Shown here: positions 38,124 through 47,056 of the stretch, in pieces
How the letters are laid out: each line of letters starts with the position of its first letter
Position numbering within the stretch: position 1 is the stretch's first letter
Assembly: GCF_041624475.1 (NCBI RefSeq)
Contig: NZ_JBFJUX010000001.1
Coordinates: 124,001 to 188,000 of the forward strand
Reading direction: 5' to 3'
DNA length: 64,000 nucleotides
From: Litorivivens sp041624475
GTDB taxonomy: Bacteria > Pseudomonadota > Gammaproteobacteria > Pseudomonadales > Spongiibacteraceae
The notes under the pieces: model-generated
What the model was told of the DNA's origin: nothing
Databases searched by the model: none
Seen by the model: the letters and a program-made list of their open reading frames with translations, nothing else
Translations under genes and position numbers: made by a program

Positions 38124-39362
38124 CTAATCTTTACTCAGTATTGTCAAAACCAGCGCAGCGACGTCTTTGCCAAGGTATCCACCGCCGTTTTCTGCCAAAG
38201 CCAACCGGGCGTTCTGCACCTGTCTGTCGCCAGCCTCACCGCGAAGTTGCATGGTCAATTCGACCAGCTGCGCAGCACCTGTGGCGCCAATCGGATGTCC
38301 TTTGCGCATAAGGCCACCGGAGGTGTTTACCGGGATACGGCCACCTAAGGATGTCGCACCACTCTCAACCAATTCGCCCCCCTTTCCGTACCCACAGAGA
38401 CCCAGATATTCGTAGTAGCAGATCTCGGAAATTGCCGACGCATCGTGCAGCTCGATGCAACTCAAATCCTGTGGATCAACGCCAGTGGTGTTGTAGATTT
38501 CAGTCGCCGCCTGTTCCACGATGGGCGTTTCGCCCTCAGCCACATCCCAACCACTGGTCAGGGCGGAATCAAGAACGCGTATGCAACGCGAACTATCCAG
38601 GCGCTTGCGCACCCGTTCGCTTACCAACACCAATGCTGCGGCACCATCACCGATCGGCGCACACATAGGCAGGGTTAAGGGGTCGACTATCGATTTGGCG
38701 GACAGAACGTCGTCAATACTTAAGGTATTCTTGAACTGTGATAAGGGATTGAGTGCGCCATGTTTTGAGTTTTTCGCTGATACCGCCGCAATTTGTTCGC
38801 GCGTGGTGCCATAGCGATACATGTGCTCACGCGCCCACGTGGCGTAGATATCAATAAACAAGGAACGCGTTTTACCAGCGCCTTCCGTATCCAGTGGATG
38901 GTCTATAGCCCTGTTTCTGGCTATGAGTCCATCGATAATTTCTTCTTCTGCGGCAACATCGATTGCTCCGGAGAACACTGAGAAAGTCCGCAACTTGTCG
39001 TCGTGATAAAGCTTTTCGTATCCGCACACCAGAGCAATGTCATACGCTCCACGCGACATCAAGCTATAGGCTTGCTGCAAGGCAGTGGCTGATGTTGCAC
39101 ACGCGTTTTCGATATTGATGACGGGTATACGGCCGATACCCATCGAACGCAAAACTACCTGGCCCGGGATACAGGTCTGGCCACAGATAACCGCCCCAGC
39201 GGCATTGCCCATATAGGCAACCTGCAATTCACTACTTTCAATGCCCGCATCTTTCAGCGCAGCCTCAATAGCCGGTCTGGCGAGCTGTGCCAAGGAATTC
39301 GTTCTGAAGTCGCCAAAGGGTGTCATACCGACACCGGCGATATATACCGCGGTATCGGACAT
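38124..39362 (-). CDS. SCP2-like thiolase / acetyl-CoA acetyltransferase family protein
   Basis: A 412-residue thiolase-superfamily protein of the SCP2-like (lipid-transfer thiolase) type. The nucleophile is the Cys in NACATSATAL near residue 88. The ELHDASA segment (family HD motif) and GHPIGATGAAQ supply the active-site histidines. Where classical thiolases have the second catalytic cysteine (CxGGGxG), this one has ENGGGYLG, so it may lack ordinary thiolytic chemistry. No DUF35 partner gene is next to it. It overlaps the acyl-CoA dehydrogenase stop by 1 bp (TAATG). Relatives act on sterol side chains or branched acyl-CoAs, but that is family knowledge, not shown here. Confidence 0.88.
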   Translation of the reverse strand: MSDTAVYIAGVGMTPFGDFRTNSLAQLARPAIEAALKDAGIESSELQVAYMGNAAGAVICGQTCIPGQVVLRSMGIGRIPVINIENACATSATALQQAYSLMSRGAYDIALVCGYEKLYHDDKLRTFSVFSGAIDVAAEEEIIDGLIARNRAIDHPLDTEGAGKTRSLFIDIYATWAREHMYRYGTTREQIAAVSAKNSKHGALNPLSQFKNTLSIDDVLSAKSIVDPLTLPMCAPIGDGAAALVLVSERVRKRLDSSRCIRVLDSALTSGWDVAEGETPIVEQAATEIYNTTGVDPQDLSCIELHDASAISEICYYEYLGLCGYGKGGELVESGATSLGGRIPVNTSGGLMRKGHPIGATGAAQLVELTMQLRGEAGDRQVQNARLALAENGGGYLGKDVAALVLTILSKD

Positions 39363-40639
39363 TATCGTCCTCCGTCGATCTTTTCCGGGTCGTATAAGTA
39401 GGAGCCGCCTTTGATGGAGAGCACTTCATTGCAGCCGTCTTCGATCATCGACGCCCGTGCATCGCGTAACATTTTTTCAATGGGGTATTCTCGACTCAAG
39501 CCATTACCACCAAACAGTTGCAGTGCATCGCTGGTAACCTCGAATGCAGTCTGGGTACTGGTGGTTTTGGCAAACATAGCCGAGCACAGGGACGGCTCCA
39601 CGTTTGTTGGGTCGTTGTTGAACGCCAAAACACGACGTGTGAGCGCGCGCGCCATTTCGGTTTTTCGAAATAGGTGGAAAAGCCGAGACTTTACAGATTG
39701 ATGCTGGATAATCGGCACGCCGCCCTGCTTTCGTTCATGGACATAGTCATGGGCGAGATGGGCCGCGGCCTGAGCCAGCCCTGCAAACGTTGCGCCCATA
39801 AGCGCATTGGCTTCGGTGTGGATGCAGTAAACTGCACGCAGGTAGTCCTCCGGACCGGCGAGCAGGTATTTTTCGGGAATATTCACATTATCGAAGAAAA
39901 GTTCACCCTGACAAAGGGCGCGCTGACCCAATTTGTCGAGTGGCTTGCCGCGGGATACGCCCGGCAAATTCGTGGGGAACACCAGCACGCATCCTTTCTC
40001 TGGGTTGGGGCCGTCACCGGTGTCCGCAGCGCAGTACAGAATGCACACCTCGGCAATAACGCCGTTAGACACCCAGGCGGACTTTTGGCCATTTAGCGTG
40101 ATGGATCCGTCTTTTAGTGTGGCCACACAGTTTGGACGGCCGTAGTTGCCGGTTGGGTGGCTGACTTTTCCGTTGGGATCCAGCATGTCAGAGCCATGAT
40201 CAGGTTCGGTAATTGCCCAGCAGCCCAGTGTTTCATCGGGAAACTCTTCCAGTAAATCCATTCGGCCGAATTTAGCCGATATCCACTGTGGCAGAATTGC
40301 GGCGCCGACCGAGATTGCAAGACCACTATCGCCGTAGCCGAGTTCTTCAAAAAGGATCGAAAATAGCAGCGCAGCTTCATTTGGCTCCATATCCATCAGT
40401 GTTTCCACGCGCACGCCAAGATCCAGATAACGCCGACGGAACTCCCAGTATGGAGAGTCTTCGGCAATAACTTCTTCAGGCGACATTTTGTCGAGCTGTT
40501 GGCCTATTGGGCGCATTACTTTGAGCGCAAAGTCGCGCAATGTGGCCTGAAAATCTCTGATGTGATCGGGCAGTGCGGCCTCGGCGCCACTGAGAGTAAG
40601 GCTGCCTTTTGGCACGCTATTCCAGTCTTGAACCGCCAT
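39362..40639 (-). CDS. Acyl-CoA dehydrogenase family protein
   Basis: A 425-residue FAD-dependent acyl-CoA dehydrogenase. The segments WAITEPDHGSDM near residue 148, QHQSVKSRLF in the middle of the C-terminal helical domain, and LQLFGGNGLSREYPIEKMLRDAR are typical. The catalytic Glu is expected in SMIEDGCNEVL near residue 410, matching the IYEGTNE position. AGGGGA lies 7 bases before the ATG. It is the first gene of the long minus-strand operon and is divergent from an AraC-type regulator gene, with a 148-bp shared control region. It should introduce the double bond of the acyl-CoA made by the downstream ligase. Confidence 0.93.
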   Translation of the reverse strand: MAVQDWNSVPKGSLTLSGAEAALPDHIRDFQATLRDFALKVMRPIGQQLDKMSPEEVIAEDSPYWEFRRRYLDLGVRVETLMDMEPNEAALLFSILFEELGYGDSGLAISVGAAILPQWISAKFGRMDLLEEFPDETLGCWAITEPDHGSDMLDPNGKVSHPTGNYGRPNCVATLKDGSITLNGQKSAWVSNGVIAEVCILYCAADTGDGPNPEKGCVLVFPTNLPGVSRGKPLDKLGQRALCQGELFFDNVNIPEKYLLAGPEDYLRAVYCIHTEANALMGATFAGLAQAAAHLAHDYVHERKQGGVPIIQHQSVKSRLFHLFRKTEMARALTRRVLAFNNDPTNVEPSLCSAMFAKTTSTQTAFEVTSDALQLFGGNGLSREYPIEKMLRDARASMIEDGCNEVLSIKGGSYLYDPEKIDGGR

Positions 40640-40787
40640 TGATGTTCCCCTGTTATTAACTCGTTTATGAAATCATCGATCGGGGTTAATACTACCTAGC
40701 GGTGCAATTTCCAGTTTGTTTACACAAGACATTTATATTGTTAATTTACGACATCGTTTCGGTACCAGTGCGACAATAATATTAATT

Positions 40788-41822
40788 ATGGAACTGAGAT
40801 CTTCACTAGAAACAGCTCCCCCGCGGCATTTGGTGTACGGGTTGAACCCCCTGATCTCTATCCTCAGGGAGCACAATATCGATCCCCAACCGTTGCTGGA
40901 AGTCGCCCATATTCCAATTGACGCGCTGGACGATCCCACTTATCAACTCACACCCCACCAGGAAATTACGTTTACAGAGGAAGTTATCAAAGCCGTAGGC
41001 GAGCCAGATTTCGGTCTTACGGTTGGCCAGCGCTACCACCTGTCGTCCTATGGCATGCTGGGGCTTGCCATTCAGACGAGTGCAGACTTATTAAGCGGAA
41101 TGCAGGTGCTGTATAAAAATATTCTGATGACTTGGACATACATGCACTGGATTACAACAGTGCGTGGGGACACGGCTTATGTCAGCCTCAGCAAATTGCG
41201 AGATCTCGGTGAGTGTCACCAGTACATGATTGATCGGGGTTTGGTAGCTTCACGCATAATTTTTGAAGAAGCTTTGGGTAGTCCGTTGAATATATCTGCT
41301 GTCTATCTGACGCAATCCGAGCCAGACTATGCCCATCGTTATCACGAACTGTTCGGCTGTGACATCCACTTTGGCGCCAACGAAAACTGCTATGAATTTC
41401 CGGCAGAGGTGTTAACCCAACCCCTTATTCACGCTGAACCGGAAACATCGCGAATCTATGCCAGTCAGTGCGAACGCATTACCAAGCAGCTGGCCAGCAA
41501 CCAGACGTTTTCTGACATCGTCAGAAACTATATTCTCGCTTCAGCGCACCAGTCGACTACGTTGGAGCAGGCTGCCGATTACCTGAATATGACCGTGCGA
41601 ACGGTTCAGCGAAAGCTGGGTCAGGAAAACACCAGTTACAAGGAGTTGCTGGAAGAAGTGCGTCGTAATCTGGCTATAGAGTACTTACAGACCACGACGC
41701 TAACCTTGGACGATATTGCAGATAAACTGGGCTACAGCGATTCGTCGAGCTTTTGTCACGCCTACAAAAGGTGGACCGGATCCAATCCTGGCCAGCTACG
41801 CCGACACGCCATTAACTCCTGA
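40788..41822 (+). CDS. AraC-family transcriptional regulator 1
   Basis: A 344-residue regulator with an N-terminal AraC_N-type (PF12625-like) sensor domain, residues about 10-200. The C-terminal double helix-turn-helix covers about 250-340: TLEQAADYLNMTVRTVQRKL and TTLTLDDIADKLGYSDSSSFCHAYKRWTG. I chose the ATG at 40788; an in-frame TTG at 40716 is possible and neither has a strong ribosome site. It is divergent from the acyl-CoA dehydrogenase gene, so it is the most likely regulator of the whole catabolic operon, probably an activator. Its last 27 bp overlap the end of the second AraC-type gene on the other strand. Confidence 0.9.
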   Translation: MELRSSLETAPPRHLVYGLNPLISILREHNIDPQPLLEVAHIPIDALDDPTYQLTPHQEITFTEEVIKAVGEPDFGLTVGQRYHLSSYGMLGLAIQTSADLLSGMQVLYKNILMTWTYMHWITTVRGDTAYVSLSKLRDLGECHQYMIDRGLVASRIIFEEALGSPLNISAVYLTQSEPDYAHRYHELFGCDIHFGANENCYEFPAEVLTQPLIHAEPETSRIYASQCERITKQLASNQTFSDIVRNYILASAHQSTTLEQAADYLNMTVRTVQRKLGQENTSYKELLEEVRRNLAIEYLQTTTLTLDDIADKLGYSDSSSFCHAYKRWTGSNPGQLRRHAINS

Positions 41823-42824
41823 ACTTATAGTCATGCGGTACTGTTGGGGAGACTCACCGGCCCAGCGCTTGAAGGCGTTCGAAAAGTTTGCAGTATCTGA
41901 ATAGTCTAAAGATAAGGCGATTTGTTCTATCGTCAGGGACGTGGTTTCCAGATACTCCTTCGCTAATCGGAAGCGAATATTGTCAACGATTTGCTGATAT
42001 CGTGTTCCCTGATCCTGCAGCCTTCGACGCAGTGTTCGCCCGGACAGGTTTAGCATATCGGCCATGGTTTCAACTCCGGGAAATCGACCTGGATTAGCAA
42101 GCAAATGCTCTTCTATTTCTTCTACGATAGTAAATTGCTGATCCAGCCTCGCTTTCGATATTTCGCATTTTTCAATGCATAACGCGGCAGTGTCGCTATC
42201 GCTATGCAAAAGTGGGAGATCCAGTAAATCGTATGGAAACTGTAGTTGGTACGCGTCGCAGTTAAATTCTACCGGACAATTAAACACTTTTTCGTAAAGA
42301 CTCTTACTGAACCGGGGCGCATGAGCAATTTTGACGCCCGTAAGAAAATCGTCTTTCTCCAGCAAGCCTTTTACGATCATAAATGTCGCCGCAAGCTCTC
42401 GTTCAGCTATCATTTCCAGTTCTTTGTCATCGTACAACACCGATGACATACTCATGATGGCGGTGTCGCCTTCAACCTGGAATTCATGCTCGAGAAAGGC
42501 GAAGCTCAGCTCAACGTATTTGTAGGCCAGTTGCAGCGCCTTGCGCAAGGATGCAGCGCTCATCAGAGCGTATCCGTAGAGCCCAAACAGGTTGATGGGA
42601 TAGGCGCACCCGACCCGCAATGCGCTCTCGGGATTGAGGGTAACTTTTTCTATGTTTCGCAAAAATTTCAGGCCCTGACTGAGCGGTATGCGGGTATCAG
42701 GATTCTCCAGAATCGAGAGGCTAAGGCCTGTTCCAGCAAGTAGTTGGCCGGCGTTGAAGCCCTCCTTCTCGAACAGTCGTACTGGAGCGAGGATTGTTTT
42801 AGCGGAATGTGTTTTGGGTCTCAT
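41796..42824 (-). CDS. AraC-family transcriptional regulator 2
   Basis: A 342-residue regulator of the same type as its convergent neighbour: N-terminal AraC_N-like domain and C-terminal HTH pair (ETMADMLNLSGRTLRRRLQDQG; TSLTIEQIALSLDYSDTANFSNAFKRWAGESPQQYR). The ATG at 42824 is preferred, although an in-frame TTG is two codons upstream. It is divergent from the saccharopine-dehydrogenase-like gene with 169 bp between, so it may control that gene. The 3' ends of the two regulators overlap by 27 bp, which could cause mutual interference or antisense effects. Confidence 0.9.
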   Translation of the reverse strand: MRPKTHSAKTILAPVRLFEKEGFNAGQLLAGTGLSLSILENPDTRIPLSQGLKFLRNIEKVTLNPESALRVGCAYPINLFGLYGYALMSAASLRKALQLAYKYVELSFAFLEHEFQVEGDTAIMSMSSVLYDDKELEMIAERELAATFMIVKGLLEKDDFLTGVKIAHAPRFSKSLYEKVFNCPVEFNCDAYQLQFPYDLLDLPLLHSDSDTAALCIEKCEISKARLDQQFTIVEEIEEHLLANPGRFPGVETMADMLNLSGRTLRRRLQDQGTRYQQIVDNIRFRLAKEYLETTSLTIEQIALSLDYSDTANFSNAFKRWAGESPQQYRMTISSGVNGVSA

Positions 42825-42993
42825 TGCCAAAAACTCGCGATTGGCGAAGCCTGTAAACTAGCAACGCTGGCCACATTTCACAACCCTATGGCCAGCTTTC
42901 CTATTCTCGAATTCCCTGTATCGGGACTAACGTAAATGCTCCAAGCCAATGCTTGAACGATCAAGGCTAATTATTATTAGAAGGAGCACTGAT

Positions 42994-44103
42994 ATGAGCA
43001 CGGAACCGAAAGTACTGATCTACGGCGCCAGCGGTTACACCGGTAAGCTGGTTGCGGAATGTCTGGGTGAACGAAAAATTCCGTTTTACTTTGCTGGGCG
43101 AAATCAGCAACGGCTGGAAGATGCTATGAAGATTGTGGTCGAGCGGTTGGGGCACGAGCCCGACCATGTTATTGCTCAGGCGGAAAATAAGAAAGACGCG
43201 CTGTTGCCGCTGTTCAAGAATGTAGACGTCGTCATCAACGTCGCTGGCCCCTTTATGCAGATGGCGTGGCCAGTCGTCGAGGCTTGTCTTGAAGCCAACT
43301 GCCATTATCTGGACACGACAGGTGAGCAGGACTGGACCATCGCGATTCGCAATGAATACGGCAAAGCCTTCGCTGACAAGAATCTGTTACTGAATCCCGC
43401 AAACAGTTATATGTGGGCCGCTGGGGCGCTTGCGGCAGAAAAAGTTTTAGAAGACCCCGAGATCGATACCCTGGATATAACTTACCAGATCAAGGATGCC
43501 CTGCCGTCTCAGGGTTCCACAAGATCGTTTCTACGAATGGTCTGCAATCCCCAGTACAAGCTGAAAGATCACCAAATGGTTGAATGGCAGGGTGATCGGG
43601 CCTTCACGATTTCGGTACCTCACCTTTCTCAGGTACAACTCGCGCTGCCTTGGGGTGGAGGTTGTGAACCTGTATGGTATGAGTTCGACGACCGAGTGCG
43701 CTCCTGTCAGGTACTAACTGCATTTGGCGACGAGATCATCGAGACCGTTGTCGCAACGATTCATCGTTTTCTTAAGGAAGCCGAAGGTAAGAGTCAGGAA
43801 GAAAAAGAAGCACTGACCAATCAGTTTGGTGATGAGATGAATAGCACAGAACCCCCCAAGGACTCCGTGGACATTCACCGCACCGTAATTACCTGTATTG
43901 GGCAAGGCCGACAGAAGACAACGGTATTCCCGATGTCGATGTGCGCTCCGTACACCTTCACTGGTGAAATTTGTGCCGAGGCTAGTGAGCGGCTTTTAAA
44001 TGGCGAGCTGGTTAACGCGGGCTTCCAATCTGCTGCTGGAGCTTTTGGACACAAGGCTTTGATGAAGGTCTTTAACGAAAAAGGCTACATCAATCTTGAG
44101 TGA
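42994..44103 (+). CDS. Saccharopine dehydrogenase-like NAD(P)-binding protein
   Basis: A 369-residue protein with an N-terminal Rossmann domain (LIYGASGYTGKLVAECL at about residues 8-25) of the saccharopine-dehydrogenase/trans-acting enoyl-reductase group. The pattern DVVINVAGPFMQMAWPVVEACLEANCHYLDTTGE near 85-115 is characteristic. AAGGAG lies 7 bases before the ATG at 42994; a longer in-frame version is not needed. It is a single gene, divergent from AraC regulator 2 and ending in a strong bidirectional terminator. A link to the catabolic cluster is suggested by position only. Family members reduce lipid or polyketide enoyl groups or lysine intermediates. Confidence 0.88.
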   Translation: MSTEPKVLIYGASGYTGKLVAECLGERKIPFYFAGRNQQRLEDAMKIVVERLGHEPDHVIAQAENKKDALLPLFKNVDVVINVAGPFMQMAWPVVEACLEANCHYLDTTGEQDWTIAIRNEYGKAFADKNLLLNPANSYMWAAGALAAEKVLEDPEIDTLDITYQIKDALPSQGSTRSFLRMVCNPQYKLKDHQMVEWQGDRAFTISVPHLSQVQLALPWGGGCEPVWYEFDDRVRSCQVLTAFGDEIIETVVATIHRFLKEAEGKSQEEKEALTNQFGDEMNSTEPPKDSVDIHRTVITCIGQGRQKTTVFPMSMCAPYTFTGEICAEASERLLNGELVNAGFQSAAGAFGHKALMKVFNEKGYINLE

Positions 44104-44124
44104 TACACCGTTTTTCGCGCAATA

Positions 44125-44150
44125 AAAAAGGCAGCCTGAGCTGCCTTTTT
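44125..44150. terminator. Bidirectional Rho-independent terminator
   Basis: Perfect 11-bp stem AAAAAGGCAGC / GCTGCCTTTTT with a CTGA loop. The A-run and T-run make it work on both strands. It ends the saccharopine-dehydrogenase-like gene (+) and the atp operon (-) between their stop codons. Confidence 0.9.
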
Positions 44151-44167
44151 ATAGAAAAACCAATGAG

Positions 44168-44593
44168 TTACTTTTTCAAGTTTTTGCGAATCTGCTGCAG
44201 CGTACGCATCTGTGCCGATGCGGCAGCCAGTTGGGCAGCGGCGCGCGAGTAGTCGATTTCACTGCTCTGGTTGGTCATCGCGTGGGCGGCAGCGCGCTGA
44301 GCTTCAGCAGCGGCAGCTTCGTCCAGATCACCAGCGCGTACCGCTGTGTCTGCAAGAATGCTGATCGTGCCTTTTTGCACTTCCAGATAACCACCGGAGA
44401 CGTAGAAGATTTCCTCTTCGCCGCCATCCTTGATAACGCGAACCGGGCCCGGCTCCAACGCAGTCAGCAGAGGTGCGTGACCGTAGCTAACACCCAGATC
44501 ACCGAGTGTGCCGTGCGCGACAACCATTCTGGCCAGTCCGGAGAAAATCTCCTCTTCCGCACTTACGATGTCGCAATGTATGGTCATAGCCAT
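44168..44593 (-). CDS. atpC: F1Fo ATP synthase epsilon subunit
   Basis: Central-stalk subunit of the ATP synthase and last gene of the atp operon. The 141-residue chain begins MAMTIHCDIVSAEEEIFSG and has the N-terminal beta-sandwich (LGVSYGHAPLLTAL, EEIFYVSGGYLEVQ) followed by an alpha-helical hairpin of about 50 residues. Length is usual. It follows atpD by 69 bp and precedes the strong terminator. In related bacteria glmU often lies a few hundred bases further on; here that position is taken by the accessory block. Confidence 0.97.
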   Translation of the reverse strand: MAMTIHCDIVSAEEEIFSGLARMVVAHGTLGDLGVSYGHAPLLTALEPGPVRVIKDGGEEEIFYVSGGYLEVQKGTISILADTAVRAGDLDEAAAAEAQRAAAHAMTNQSSEIDYSRAAAQLAAASAQMRTLQQIRKNLKK

Positions 44594-44662
44594 GTTCTAA
44601 CCTCGTTGCTAGCGAACGCCCCGATAGTGACACCGGGGCATTCATGCCTACGCGGAAGAGCC

Positions 44663-46060
44663 TTACAGCGTCTTCGCTTTCTCAATTGCTTCGTCGATGG
44701 TGCCGACCATGTAGAAAGCCTGCTCGGGCAGATCGTCGTGCTGACCGTTGAGGATTTCCTGGAAGCCGCGGATGGTTTCTTTCAGAGAAACGTATTTACC
44801 GGGGCTACCGGTGAAAACTTCTGCCACGTGGAAGGGCTGTGACAGGAAGCGCTCGATTTTACGCGCGCGTTCTACCACCAGCTTGTCTTCTTCAGACAGT
44901 TCGTCCATACCCAGGATAGCGATGATGTCTTTTAGCTCTTTGTAGCGCTGCAGAACAGTCTGTACACCGCGGGCCACATCGTAGTGCTCGGCGCCGATGA
45001 TCAGCGGGTCGAGCTGACGAGAAGTAGAATCCAGTGGGTCAACAGCCGGGTAGATACCTTTTGCAGCAATGTCACGGCTCAGTACAACCGTTGAGTCGAG
45101 GTGAGCAAAGGTGGTCGCTGGCGACGGGTCAGTCAAGTCATCCGCCGGTACGTATACCGCCTGAATAGAAGTGATAGAACCGGTCTTGGTTGAGGTGATG
45201 CGCTCCTGCAGAACACCCATCTCTTCCGCCAGTGTCGGCTGGTAACCTACCGCTGAAGGCATACGGCCCAGCAGTGCTGATACTTCAGTACCGGCCAGTG
45301 TGTAACGGTAGATGTTGTCGACAAACAGCAGAACGTCACGGCCTTCGTCACGGAATTTCTCTGCCATGGTCAGACCGGTCAGAGCAACACGCAGACGGTT
45401 ACCGGGCGGCTCGTTCATCTGGCCGTAAACCATTGCCACTTTGGATTGCTTGAAGTCTTTAACGTTTACAACGTTGGCTTCCTGCATCTCGTGGTAGAAG
45501 TCGTTACCTTCACGGGTACGCTCACCAACACCGGCGAATACAGACAGACCGCTGTGCTCGGTAGCGATGTTGTTGATCAGCTCCATCATGTTTACGGTTT
45601 TACCAACACCGGCACCACCGAACAGACCAACCTTACCACCTTTGGCAAACGGGCAAACCAGGTCGATAACCTTGATGCCGGTTTCCAGCAGTTCGTTGGA
45701 GGCTGCAAGCTCTTCGTACTTGGGCGCGTCGCGGTGAATCTGCATGCGCTCTTGCTCGCCGATCGGACCACATTCGTCGATCGGGTTGCCCAGTACGTCC
45801 ATGATACGACCCAGCGTTTCGATACCGACGGGCACCTTGATGGGCTCATTAGTGTTAGTTGCTTCCAGGCCGCGACGCAGACCTTCGGAAGAACCCAGTG
45901 CGATTGTGCGCACAACGCCGTCGCCCAGCTGCTGCTGTACTTCCAGCGTCAGGCCACTCTCGTTGACGGTCAGTGCGTCATAAACCTGTGGCACGGCATC
46001 GCGTGGAAATTCCACGTCGATAACGGCGCCGATGATTTGTACGATACGTCCGCTACTCAT
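44663..46060 (-). CDS. atpD: F1Fo ATP synthase beta subunit
   Basis: Catalytic subunit of F1. The 465-residue chain has the Walker A loop GGAGVGKTV near residue 155, the catalytic segment GERTREGNDFYHEM near residue 185, the DELSEEDKLVVERARK segment near the C-terminus, and the family ending of this length. It follows atpG by 53 bp. No anomalies. Confidence 0.98.
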   Translation of the reverse strand: MSSGRIVQIIGAVIDVEFPRDAVPQVYDALTVNESGLTLEVQQQLGDGVVRTIALGSSEGLRRGLEATNTNEPIKVPVGIETLGRIMDVLGNPIDECGPIGEQERMQIHRDAPKYEELAASNELLETGIKVIDLVCPFAKGGKVGLFGGAGVGKTVNMMELINNIATEHSGLSVFAGVGERTREGNDFYHEMQEANVVNVKDFKQSKVAMVYGQMNEPPGNRLRVALTGLTMAEKFRDEGRDVLLFVDNIYRYTLAGTEVSALLGRMPSAVGYQPTLAEEMGVLQERITSTKTGSITSIQAVYVPADDLTDPSPATTFAHLDSTVVLSRDIAAKGIYPAVDPLDSTSRQLDPLIIGAEHYDVARGVQTVLQRYKELKDIIAILGMDELSEEDKLVVERARKIERFLSQPFHVAEVFTGSPGKYVSLKETIRGFQEILNGQHDDLPEQAFYMVGTIDEAIEKAKTL

Positions 46061-46113
46061 TTCCGGTTCCTCTCAAACCTGAAGATTTAAATTTCGTTTC
46101 CTGTCCCGCAGTC

Positions 46114-46980
46114 TTAACCGCTGACTGCGGCGGCACCGCCCACGATTTCCGACAGCTCCTGGGTGATCGCTGACTGACGGGCCTTGTTGTAGACCAGTTG
46201 CAGATCGTCGATCAGGTCGCCGGCGTTGTCGGTTGCATTCTTCATCGCAATCATTCGCGCGGCCTGCTCACAAGCGCCATTTTCAACCACCGCCTGGTAA
46301 ACCTGTGCCTCGATATAGCGAGTCAGCAGTCCATCCAGCAGCTCTTCGGCGTTGGGCTCGTAAATATAATCCCAGTGGTGTTTCAGTTCTTCGTCGTCAT
46401 CCGCGGGTAGCGGCAACAGTTGCTCGACCTGCGGAGTCTGGGTCATGGTGTTCACAAATTCGTTGCGCACCAGATACAGACGGTCAATGGTGCCGTCGCT
46501 GTAGCCATCCAGCATAACTTTAACGCTGCCGATCAGACTCTTGATTTCCGGGTCTTCACCCAGATCACGGACATTGGCTACTACATTGCCACCGTAGCTC
46601 TGAAAGAAGGCACCGGCTTTGGCGCCCACCAGACAGAGATCAACCTCAACACCCTGCTCAGACCAGGATTTCATGCTGCGAATAGCGGCTTTAAACAGGT
46701 TAACGTTCAAACCACCACAAAGACCCCGGTCGGTCGACACCAGAATAAAACCAACGCGCTTGACGTCCCGCTCTTCCATGAACTCGTGTGTGTACTCCGG
46801 GTTGGCGTTGGCAATATGGCCAACCACTGCCCGGATGCGTTGCGCGTAAGGCTTGCCCAGCTGCATGCGATCTTGAGCTTTACGCATTTTACTGGCGGCG
46901 ACCATTTCCATCGCGCTGGTAATTTTCTGCGTACTCTTGATGCTAGAGATCTGGGTGCGTATTTCTTTTGCGCCTGCCAT
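46114..46980 (-). CDS. atpG: F1Fo ATP synthase gamma subunit
   Basis: Rotating central-stalk subunit. The 288-residue chain begins MAGAKEIRTQISSIKSTQKI with the conserved TSAMEMVAASKMRKAQ helix. The C-terminal helix contains ARMIAMKNATDNAGDLIDDL, a hallmark of the family. It lies 76 bp after atpA and 53 bp before atpD. Length is as in E. coli (287). Confidence 0.98.
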   Translation of the reverse strand: MAGAKEIRTQISSIKSTQKITSAMEMVAASKMRKAQDRMQLGKPYAQRIRAVVGHIANANPEYTHEFMEERDVKRVGFILVSTDRGLCGGLNVNLFKAAIRSMKSWSEQGVEVDLCLVGAKAGAFFQSYGGNVVANVRDLGEDPEIKSLIGSVKVMLDGYSDGTIDRLYLVRNEFVNTMTQTPQVEQLLPLPADDDEELKHHWDYIYEPNAEELLDGLLTRYIEAQVYQAVVENGACEQAARMIAMKNATDNAGDLIDDLQLVYNKARQSAITQELSEIVGGAAAVSG

Positions 46981-47056
46981 AAAAATTGGCCCTCAAGCTT
47001 CCTACCGGCGCGCTTGCGCGCGCCTCTTTTCATCAGGAATAAACTACCTGAAAAAC

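Noticed and set aside
24160..44167. Integrase, IS element or tRNA att site at the edges of the accessory block
   Set aside because: I looked at both ends and saw no transposase gene, terminal inverted repeats or tRNA; mobility is therefore not claimed.
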